Assembly (NCBI RefSeq): GCF_003234565.1
Contig: NZ_QKTU01000004.1
Coordinates: 124,001-188,000 of the forward strand
Direction: 5' to 3'
DNA length: 64,000 bases
DNA from: Curtobacterium sp. MCBD17_013
Lineage (GTDB): Bacteria > Actinomycetota > Actinomycetes > Actinomycetales > Microbacteriaceae
The notes below the pieces were generated by a model. It was given only the letters and a program-made list of their open reading frames with translations, searched no databases and was not told the origin of the DNA. Positions 53,105 through 59,936 of the stretch are shown one piece after another. The position numbers were made by a program, and so were the translations under genes. Within the stretch, counting starts at the first letter, position 1, and the number at the start of each line of letters is the position of its first letter.

Positions 53105-53974
53105 TCAGCCCGCGAAGCGGTGGGCCGGGATCCCGTGCACCCGCGTCGGCACCGCGAGGACGGCGCCGGAGAGCGGCGCCTGCTCGAGCTGCTCCTCCGT
53201 GAGGTTCTCGCGAGCGGTGCCGATGAACAGCGTGCTCATGTCCACGCCCCCGAACGCGACCGAGGTGACGTTCGGGGCGGGCAGGTCGACGACCTCCAGG
53301 CGTTCGCCGTCGGGCGAGTAGCGCTCCACGCGCCCCTCGCCGTAGATCGCGCCCCAGAAGCAGCCCTCGTCGTCGCGCACCAGGCCGTCGTGCGCGGCAC
53401 CACTGACGAAGGGCTCCAGGTCGCCGAGTTCGCCGTCCGGCCCGTAGGAGCCGCGGAAGATCGTGGAGACCGCGGTGTCCGTGACGTACATGACGCTGCC
53501 GTCCGGCGACCACTCCATCCCGTTCGTCGTGCCGAACCCGCCTCGGAGCACGCGTACGGTGCCGTCCGGGTCGATCGCGTAGAGGGCCGCGTCGCCGTCG
53601 CCCTGGAGGTCCATGCTCCCCACGAGGAACCGGCCGAAGGGATCGCATTTGCCCTCGTTGAACCGCATGTCCGGTTTGGCGTGCTCGACGGTCGCGAGCT
53701 CACGGTCGATCGCACCGTCGGCGTCGGTCAGGACCACGCGGTCCCCGAGCGCCGCGACGAACCCCCCGGAGGCACGGGGCTGGAACGACGCGAGCGGCGG
53801 CGGCAGCGGGACCGAGGACACCACGACGCCGTCCGCGGTCGCGGTGTGCAGGGTGCCGAGCGGGATGTCGGTCCAGTGCAGGCGCTGGCCGTCCGGGTCC
53901 CAGACGATGCTCTCGACGAGCGCTGCCTTCGCATCGGTGAACACGCGGACGGGACCGGTCGTGGCGGTGGACAT
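53105..53974 (-). CDS. SMP-30/gluconolactonase/LRE family protein
   Basis: 289 aa six-bladed beta-propeller enzyme. Metal-site motifs: VESIVWDPDGQRLHWTDIP (Glu about 18), DMRFNEGKCDPFGRFLVGSMD (Asn about 105, the N-E-G-K-C pattern), TTNGMEWSPDGSVMYVTDTA (Asn about 150 and Asp about 165). Hydrolyses sugar lactones (gluconolactone) or similar esters. ATG at 53974 chosen over a longer open frame. The 13-mer CGGGTAGACCGGG lies just upstream and recurs upstream of dps. Confidence 0.92.
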   Translation of the reverse strand: MSTATTGPVRVFTDAKAALVESIVWDPDGQRLHWTDIPLGTLHTATADGVVVSSVPLPPPLASFQPRASGGFVAALGDRVVLTDADGAIDRELATVEHAKPDMRFNEGKCDPFGRFLVGSMDLQGDGDAALYAIDPDGTVRVLRGGFGTTNGMEWSPDGSVMYVTDTAVSTIFRGSYGPDGELGDLEPFVSGAAHDGLVRDDEGCFWGAIYGEGRVERYSPDGERLEVVDLPAPNVTSVAFGGVDMSTLFIGTARENLTEEQLEQAPLSGAVLAVPTRVHGIPAHRFAG

Positions 53975-54030
53975 GCACCCCGGTCTACCCGGGCCGCGCT
54001 GAGGACGCACCCCGGACGTGACGCGTGCTC

Positions 54031-54036
54031 CATACT
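54031..54036 (+). promoter_or_regulatory. Possible -10 box CATACT, leaderless promoter of the TMEM175-like gene
   Basis: CATACT ends 6 nt before the GTG at 54043; one deviation from TAnnnT. No ribosome binding site precedes the GTG. Confidence 0.4.
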
Positions 54037-54042
54037 CATCCC

Positions 54043-54669
54043 GTGGATGCGCAGCGCGAGTCGGAGACCGAGCGACTCGTGGTGTTCACCGACGCGGTCG
54101 CGGCGATCGCGATCACGCTGCTCGTGCTGCCGCTCGTCGACATCGTGCCCGAGGCCGCGCACCGGGACGGCGACGTCGGCGCGCTGCTCCGCGAGCACGT
54201 GCCGCAGTTCGGCGGGTTCGTGCTCAGCTTCGCGGTCATCGCGCGGTTCTGGTGGTCCCACCACGAACTGTTCCGCACCGTCACACGCCTGAGCCGGGCG
54301 GTCGTGCGGTGGAACCTCGTGTGGACGTTCGCGATCGTCGCGCTGCCCCTGCCGACGGCGATCATCACCGCGTACCGGCCGAGCCCCCTCACCGTGGAGC
54401 TCTACGTCGGCACGCTCGTGCTCGCCACCGCGGCGCTCGCCGGGATCGCGCGGGCGTTCCTCCGCCGCGATGACCTGACCGACCGCGAGCGCACCGCCGC
54501 CCGCCAGCAGCTCCTCGGTTCGGCCGTGAGCGCCGGCCTGTTGCTCCTGGCCGCCGTGGTGGGGAGCCTCGTGCCCGCCGTCAACTTCTTCGCGCTCCTG
54601 CTGCTGTTCGCCTCCGGGCCGGTCGAGCGGGTGCTCCGCCGACGCTGGACGAGCGCCACGCCGGGGTGA
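54043..54669 (+). CDS. TMEM175-like (DUF1211) potassium channel
   Basis: 208 aa, six hydrophobic helices. Helix 1 has the family's F-S-D-like pore motif as VVFTDAVAAIAITLLVLPL (FTDAVxAIAIT, about 13-31); a second part follows with VLSFAVIARFWWSHHELFR (W-x2-H-H, about 74-92) and FRTV. Bacterial TMEM175 channels are tetrameric K+ leak channels without a P-loop. Start: GTG 54043 is leaderless-compatible; GTG 54025 would add six residues. It is divergent from the SMP-30 gene. Confidence 0.85.
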   Translation: MDAQRESETERLVVFTDAVAAIAITLLVLPLVDIVPEAAHRDGDVGALLREHVPQFGGFVLSFAVIARFWWSHHELFRTVTRLSRAVVRWNLVWTFAIVALPLPTAIITAYRPSPLTVELYVGTLVLATAALAGIARAFLRRDDLTDRERTAARQQLLGSAVSAGLLLLAAVVGSLVPAVNFFALLLLFASGPVERVLRRRWTSATPG

Positions 54670-54690
54670 CCCGGCGCGGCGCTCGGGGCG

Positions 54691-55857
54691 TCAGTCGCCC
54701 TTGACGTTGACGAGCTGCCGCAGCGTGTGACGGATCGTCACGAGGTCGGCGGCGTCCGCCATCACCTGGTCGATCGGCTTGTAGGCCGCCGGGATCTCGT
54801 CGAGGAACGCATCCGTGTCCCGGAACTCGATCCCCGCCATCGCCGCGCGGAGCTGCTCGTGCGTGAAGGTGCGCCGAGCCGCGGACCGCGAGTAGGACCT
54901 CCCGGCTCCGTGCGGTGACGACGCGAGCGACTGCGCGTTGCCGCGCCCCTCGACCACGTACGAGGCCGTGCCCATGGACCCCGGCACGAGTCCGAGCTGC
55001 CCCTCGCGCGCCGAGATCGCACCCTTCCGCGACACCCACACGTCCTTGCCCCAGTGCCGCTCCTGCTGCGTGAAGTTGTGGTGGCAGTTGATGCGCTCCT
55101 GCTCGTCCACCACCACCCCCATGACCTCGCTGAGCTGGCGGACGACGCGGTCCATCATCTCCTCGCGGTTGAGCAGGGCGTAGTGCTGCGCCCACCGGAG
55201 CTCGGCGATGTACCGGTCGAACTCCGGCGTCCCCTCGACCAGGTACGCGAGGTCGGCATCGGGCAGCTGGATCCACCAGCGCTCCATGAGCCGCTTCGCG
55301 ACCGCGATGTGCCGCTGGGCGATCTTGTTGCCGACACCACGGCTGCCCGAGTGCAGGAACAGCCAGACGCGGTCGGTCTCGTCGACGCTCACCTCGATGA
55401 AGTGGTTGCCGCTCCCGAGCGTGCCGAGCTGCTCGCGCCATCCGCCGAGGGCTCGCGCCGGGTCGAACCCCGCGGCGTCGGCGAGCGCCTCGAGCTCCGC
55501 GATGCGGGGCGCGGCCGTCGCGACGACCTTCCGGTTCGCGGCCCCGGCCGACAGCGGGACCGCCCGCTCGATCTGCTCGCGGAGCGGGCGCAGGTCGGTC
55601 GGCAGGTCGGCGCGGTCGAACTGGGTCCGGACGGCGATCATGCCGCAGCCGATGTCCACGCCGACGGCGGCGGGCATGACCGCGCGGAGCGTCGGGATGA
55701 CGGAGCCCACGGTCGCGCCGAGCCCCAGGTGCGCGTCGGGCATGAGCGCCACGTGCGGGAACACGAAGGGCATCGCGGCCGTGGTCCGTGCCTGCTGCTC
55801 GGTCGTCTCCTCGAGGAGACTCGCCCACGAGAGCAATCGGTCGTTGATCTTCTGCAT
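54691..55857 (-). CDS. rtcB: RtcB-type tRNA/RNA ligase
   Basis: 388 aa. Joins RNA ends bearing 2',3'-cyclic phosphate (or 3'-phosphate) with 5'-OH, using GTP and Mn2+. Metal ligands: VGVDIGCGMIAVRTQ (Cys about 72), GSGNHFIE (His about 168), FLHSGSRGVGNKIA (His about 188), INCHHNFTQQERHWG (His about 263), and the guanylated His in SPHGAGRSYSR (about 315). This is the shorter bacterial type of about 390 residues. ATG after AAGGCGG. No archease, RtcA or RtcR is adjacent, and no sigma-54-like site is seen. Confidence 0.95.
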   Translation of the reverse strand: MQKINDRLLSWASLLEETTEQQARTTAAMPFVFPHVALMPDAHLGLGATVGSVIPTLRAVMPAAVGVDIGCGMIAVRTQFDRADLPTDLRPLREQIERAVPLSAGAANRKVVATAAPRIAELEALADAAGFDPARALGGWREQLGTLGSGNHFIEVSVDETDRVWLFLHSGSRGVGNKIAQRHIAVAKRLMERWWIQLPDADLAYLVEGTPEFDRYIAELRWAQHYALLNREEMMDRVVRQLSEVMGVVVDEQERINCHHNFTQQERHWGKDVWVSRKGAISAREGQLGLVPGSMGTASYVVEGRGNAQSLASSPHGAGRSYSRSAARRTFTHEQLRAAMAGIEFRDTDAFLDEIPAAYKPIDQVMADAADLVTIRHTLRQLVNVKGD

Positions 55858-55920
55858 CGTTCCGCCTTCCGTCGGATCGGGATGGTGACGGTCCGGGGCG
55901 GACCGGCACCGTCCCTCCCG

Positions 55921-55938
55921 ACCGACACGGTGGTCGGT
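55921..55938. promoter_or_regulatory. Inverted repeat ACCGAC-ACGGTG-GTCGGT upstream of rtcB
   Basis: Perfect 6-bp arms, about 65-80 nt upstream of the rtcB start. The rest of the 447-nt spacer between rtcB and the GH15 gene holds the small candidate gene at 56017 and otherwise nothing that I recognise. Confidence 0.35.
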
Positions 55939-56016
55939 GACCGATCTGGTCGACGGGAGACGGGTGCGCAAGACGCCCTGGGCCTGGTGGGCACGGGCGT
56001 CGGAGGACGACCGTGC

Positions 56017-56166
56017 CTACACGGGATAGCTGCTGGTGGGCCGCTGCTCGAGCGCACGCCACATGAGCGGCACGAGCTGCTGCTCGTTCCGCTTCCGGGG
56101 CTGCTGTTCGACGCGCACGGCGGTCCTCCAGTCGGGTGCCCAGGGCGGGCACGGAGCACCGACCAT
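56017..56166 (-). CDS. Candidate small protein (49 aa)
   Basis: Starting at the ATG at 56166: an acidic-poor, basic peptide (GAPCPPWAPDWRTAVRVEQQ, then PRKRNEQQLVPLMWRALEQ, ending RPTSSYPV). The latter part is a plausible amphipathic helix and the composition (Asn, Gln, Met, Trp) is unlike frameshift shadows in this genome, which are Arg/Ala/Gly-rich. No ribosome site or family is recognised. It may equally be chance. Confidence 0.4.
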   Translation of the reverse strand: MVGAPCPPWAPDWRTAVRVEQQPRKRNEQQLVPLMWRALEQRPTSSYPV

Positions 56167-56304
56167 AGTGCGACACGCCCGAGCTGCACAACCGCGACAC
56201 GCCCGGGAGGCCCGGCGCGGGTCGCACCGGTCGGTGTGGGCCCGTGGACCGGAGGTGGGAACGGCAGCCGGACTGCTCGCAGTCGAGGGGAGCAGAGTAG
56301 GAGG

Positions 56305-58122
56305 ATGCCCGAGCGCACTCCGGACACCCCGGACTCCTCCGACAACGCCGAACGCACCGACGGCTACGCCCCCCTCCGCTCCTACGCGGCCATCGGCGAC
56401 GGCCGCACCGTGGCGCTCGTCGGCCGCGACGGCCGGATCGACTGGTTGCCGGTGCCGTCCATGGACTCCCCCGCTCCCTTCGCGAGCATCCTCGATGCCG
56501 AGCACGGCGGGCACATCGCGTTGAAGCCGACCGGCCCGGCGCACATGGAGCGCCGCTATCTGCCCGGCACGAACGTGCTCTGCACGACGTGGACCACCGC
56601 CGACGGCGAGGCCACGGTCACGGATGCCATGGCCACCGGCGTGGCCGGACGACTGCCCTGGGCCCAACTCGGGCGCTGCGTGCAGGGCGTCCGCGGCGCG
56701 GTCGAGTTCGAGTGGGCGGTCCAGCCGGGCACGCTCCTCGGGCAGGCCCGACCGGAACGACTCGACACGGTGAACGGCTCGATCGTGGCGGTGGACGGCG
56801 TGAGCATCGCCATCGTCGAGCTCGGGTTCGAGCCCGTGCACGAGGACGGCCCGCGGTTCTCCGGACGGTTCCGGACGTCCGAGGGCTCGAAGTCGATCCT
56901 GTCGGTCATCGGGACGCTCGACGAGCCGCTGTTCATCCCGGACCCGCACGAGACGATGCGCGGTGTCGACCGCACCATCCACAACTGGGAGACCTGGTCG
57001 AAGGAGTTCGCGTACGACGGCCCCTGGGCGGACGCCGTGCACCGCAGTGCCCTCGCGCTCAAGCTGCTCATCTTCGCGCCGACGGGGTCGATCGCAGCCG
57101 CGGCCACCACGTCGCTGCCCGAGGACGACCGCGGCGACAAGAACTGGGACTACCGGTTCGCCTGGGTGCGCGACCTCGCCTACTCGGTCCGCGCACTGAC
57201 GCGGTTCGGGCTCCGCGAGGAGACGCACGCCGCCGTCTCGTGGCTCATGCGGACCATCGCGGACAACGGCGACGGCATGCCGATCTTCTACCGGCTCTCC
57301 GGCGCGCGGTCGGACGGCGTCGTGGAACGTGACGTGCCCGGCTGGCGCGGCATCGGTCCAGTGACCGAGGGCAACCGCGCAGCGGACCAGCTCCAGCTCG
57401 GCGTCTGGGGCGACGTGTTCGACGTCATGCGGCAGTACGTCGCGCAGGGGAACGTCCTCGACCGGCAGACGGCGCACGTGCTCGAACGGCTCGCGGACGA
57501 GGCCTGCCACAAGTGGGTCGAGGAGGACTCCGGGATGTGGGAGCTCCAGGAGGCCCACCACTACACGACGAGCAAGATCGGCTGCTGGCAGGCACTCGAC
57601 GCGGCGATCGAACTGCACGACAAGGGGCAGATCGGCGGCCCGCGCGACAAGTGGGTGGAGAACCGCGAGCTCATCGAGCAGTGGGTGGCTGAGCACGGCT
57701 GGAACGAGGAACTCGGTCACTACGTCATGCACCCCGACACCGATGCCCTCGACGCGTCGATCCTGCTGCACGCCTCGTCGTCGTTCGACCGGGGACCGCG
57801 GATGTCCGCGACGATCGACGCCATCCGGGAGCAGCTGTCGGTCGGACCGCTCGTCTACCGCTACTCCGGGCTCGAGGACGAGGAGTCGCCGTTCGTGGCC
57901 TGCTCGTTCTGGCTCGCGTCGGCGTTGGCCTGCGTGGGACGTGACGACGAAGCCAGGGCGCTCATGGACGACATGGTCGCGCAGGGGAACGACGTCGGGC
58001 TGTTCGCCGAGATGATCAGCGCCGACACGGGGGAGTTCATGGGGAACCTGCCGCAGGGCCTGTCCCACCTCGCGCTCATCAACGCGGCGATCACGATCGA
58101 GGAGATGGCCCGCGAAGGATGA
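56305..58122 (+). CDS. Glycoside hydrolase family 15 protein (glucoamylase/trehalase-like)
   Basis: 605 aa. An N-terminal beta-sandwich domain (about 20-250, RSYAAIGDGRTVALVGRDGRIDWLPVPSMDSPAPFASILD) precedes an (alpha/alpha)6 barrel: EDDRGDKNWDYRFAWVRDLAYSVRAL (about 272-297; the W-D-Y-R-x-x-W-x-R-D motif), VPGWRGIGPVTEGNRAADQLQLGVWGDVFD (about 347-376) and LPQGLSHLALINAAITIEEM at the C-terminus, all GH15 marks. Acts on alpha-glucosides; in actinobacteria some members are trehalases, but the substrate cannot be read from sequence. No signal peptide. Overlaps DUF1992 by 4 nt. Confidence 0.9.
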   Translation: MPERTPDTPDSSDNAERTDGYAPLRSYAAIGDGRTVALVGRDGRIDWLPVPSMDSPAPFASILDAEHGGHIALKPTGPAHMERRYLPGTNVLCTTWTTADGEATVTDAMATGVAGRLPWAQLGRCVQGVRGAVEFEWAVQPGTLLGQARPERLDTVNGSIVAVDGVSIAIVELGFEPVHEDGPRFSGRFRTSEGSKSILSVIGTLDEPLFIPDPHETMRGVDRTIHNWETWSKEFAYDGPWADAVHRSALALKLLIFAPTGSIAAAATTSLPEDDRGDKNWDYRFAWVRDLAYSVRALTRFGLREETHAAVSWLMRTIADNGDGMPIFYRLSGARSDGVVERDVPGWRGIGPVTEGNRAADQLQLGVWGDVFDVMRQYVAQGNVLDRQTAHVLERLADEACHKWVEEDSGMWELQEAHHYTTSKIGCWQALDAAIELHDKGQIGGPRDKWVENRELIEQWVAEHGWNEELGHYVMHPDTDALDASILLHASSSFDRGPRMSATIDAIREQLSVGPLVYRYSGLEDEESPFVACSFWLASALACVGRDDEARALMDDMVAQGNDVGLFAEMISADTGEFMGNLPQGLSHLALINAAITIEEMAREG

Positions 58123-58757
58123 CGAACGACCCCGACGCCCGGATGGACCGGCTGCGGAAAGCGGCCCGGTACCGGTTCGCGCAGTACGCCGAGGAGCAGG
58201 CGCGCGAGACGGAGGCATCGGGCACGCCCGCATCGCGATCGCTCGACCCCGACGAGGTCCGTGCCGAGCGACGGCTCCGGGGTGCCCGGGACATGGTCGC
58301 GCACGCCAACGCGCTCATCGAGGAGGGTGACGAACGTGGGGTGTTCGAGCACAACCCGCTGCGCGGCAAGCCCCTGCCGGACAACGACGGCCGGCACGAC
58401 CCCGACTGGTGGATCCGGCGCTACGTCGAACGCGAGGAGCTGACCGGCCTCGGACCGCCGGCGCTCGCCCTCCGGAAGGAGGACGCGGAACTCGACGCCC
58501 GGCTCGACGAGGAGTCGAGCGAGCGACGCGTCCGCGAGATCGTCGAGGACTTCGACGCGCGGGTCGTCGAGGCACGGCGGCAGCTCATGGGCGGCCCGCC
58601 GGTCGTCACGCCGGTCCGGGACGTCGACGTCGAGATCGAGCGGTGGCGCGACCGCCGGGAGGCCCGACACGCGGTCGAGCGCGCCGCAGCGGCCGAGCAG
58701 GCCGCCGCCGATGCGGAGGAACGGCAGCGGCGGCGTCGATGGTGGCGCCGCCGCTGA
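58119..58757 (+). CDS. DUF1992 (DnaJ-C28-like) family protein
   Basis: 212 aa, soluble and highly charged. Its middle holds the DUF1992 motif ANALIEEGDERGVFEHNPLRGKPLPDND (about 63-90), a pattern shared with the J-domain-associated protein DNAJC28. The C-terminal half is an Arg/Glu/Ala-rich helical stretch (coiled-coil-like). Function unknown in bacteria. Starts with ATG overlapping the GH15 stop (ATGA). Confidence 0.88.
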   Translation: MTNDPDARMDRLRKAARYRFAQYAEEQARETEASGTPASRSLDPDEVRAERRLRGARDMVAHANALIEEGDERGVFEHNPLRGKPLPDNDGRHDPDWWIRRYVEREELTGLGPPALALRKEDAELDARLDEESSERRVREIVEDFDARVVEARRQLMGGPPVVTPVRDVDVEIERWRDRREARHAVERAAAAEQAAADAEERQRRRRWWRRR

Positions 58758-58763
58758 CCGCTC

Positions 58764-59774
58764 CTAGGCCTCGCGCGTCTTCGGCGAGCTGTCGTTCGTC
58801 TTCGCCGGGTCGCGCTCGACGACGTCGCCGAGGACCTCGTCGATGCGGGCGAGGGCTTCTGCCGGGATCCGGACACCGGCCGCGCCGGCGTTGTCGTGCA
58901 CCTGTTCGGGACGGGACGCCCCGATGATGGCGGACGCGACGTTGTCGTTCTGCAGGGTCCACGCCACGGCGAGCTGCGCCATGGACAGGCTCAGCTCCTG
59001 CGCGATCGGCTGCAACTGCTGTACCCGCTCGAGCACGTCGTCGCGCATCCAGCGCGAGATCATCTGCGCGCCGCCCTTCTCGTCCGTCGCCCGCGATCCC
59101 TCGGGGAGCGGCTGGCCCGGCTGGTACTTGCCCGTCAGGACACCCTGGGCGATGGGCGACCAGACGATCTGCGAGATGCCGAGCTGCTCCGACGTGGGGA
59201 CGACCTCGCCCTCGATCACGCGCCAGAGCATCGAGTACTGCGGCTGGTTCGAGATGAGCTGGACCCCGAGCTGCTTCGCGAGCGCGTGGCCCTTCTCGAT
59301 CTGCTCGGACGTCCACTCGGAGACGCCGATGTACAGGACCTTGCCCTGCCGGACGATGTCCGCGAAGGCCTGCATGGTCTCCTCGAGCGGGGTCTCGTGG
59401 TCGAAGCGGTGCGCCTGGTACAGGTCGACGTAGTCGGTCTGGAGCCGCTGCAGCGAACCGTCGATCGACTCGAGGATGTGCTTGCGCGACAGACCGGTGT
59501 CGTTGTGTCCCTTGGGCCCGGTCGGCCCGAAGACCTTCGTGGCGATCTCGAGGGACTGCCGCCGCTCGCCCTTCAGGGCCTCGCCGAGGACGGTCTCGGC
59601 ACCCGTGTTCGCGTACACGTCCGCGGTGTCGAAGGTCGAGATGCCCACGTCGAGTGCCGCCCGCACGCAGGCGATGGCCGCGTCGTTCTCGACCTGCGAT
59701 GCGTGGGTGAGCCAGTTGCCGTAGGTGATCTCCGAGACCTTGAGTCCCGAGTCGCCGAGGTAGCGGTGTTCCAT
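58764..59774 (-). CDS. Aldo/keto reductase
   Basis: 336 aa TIM-barrel NADPH enzyme. FDTADVYANTGAETVLGEAL holds the catalytic Asp and Tyr (about 49-55), IATKVFGPTGPKG the Lys (about 81), LQAHRFDHETPLEETM-like region (as DLYQAHRFDHETP) the His, and SPIAQGVLTGKYQPG the late conserved turn; IIGASRPEQVHDN binds the cofactor. It resembles the YhdN/potassium-channel beta-subunit type. Reduces carbonyl stress metabolites or xenobiotics (inference). Follows GGGAGG. Divergent from the phosphoketolase gene. Confidence 0.94.
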   Translation of the reverse strand: MEHRYLGDSGLKVSEITYGNWLTHASQVENDAAIACVRAALDVGISTFDTADVYANTGAETVLGEALKGERRQSLEIATKVFGPTGPKGHNDTGLSRKHILESIDGSLQRLQTDYVDLYQAHRFDHETPLEETMQAFADIVRQGKVLYIGVSEWTSEQIEKGHALAKQLGVQLISNQPQYSMLWRVIEGEVVPTSEQLGISQIVWSPIAQGVLTGKYQPGQPLPEGSRATDEKGGAQMISRWMRDDVLERVQQLQPIAQELSLSMAQLAVAWTLQNDNVASAIIGASRPEQVHDNAGAAGVRIPAEALARIDEVLGDVVERDPAKTNDSSPKTREA

Positions 59775-59853
59775 GTGTCGTTCCTCCCGGGCCGCGTCGG
59801 TGCGGCGCCGGGGTCGACGGTAGTCCCGACCCGGGACCGAGCGCACCGGCGTC

Positions 59854-59907
59854 TCCGGTCCTGTGGACGGGGGCGACCTGTGCACGTGCGTCCGGTCCTG
59901 TGGACGG
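59854..59907. repeat. Direct repeat of 17 bp upstream of the phosphoketolase gene
   Basis: TCCGGTCCTGTGGACGG occurs at 59854-59870 and 59891-59907 (37-bp period, about 3.5 helical turns). The second copy covers the likely -35 (TGGACG, 59901-59906). Tandem operators are a reasonable reading; the regulator is unknown. Confidence 0.6.
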
Positions 59908-59923
59908 TGACGCTCGAGCGGCC

Positions 59924-59929
59924 TACGGT
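59924..59929 (+). promoter_or_regulatory. -10 box TACGGT of the phosphoketolase promoter
   Basis: TACGGT lies 17 nt after TGGACG and ends 7 nt before the ATG at 59937, giving a leaderless mRNA. Confidence 0.6.
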
Positions 59930-59936
59930 GGGGGCC

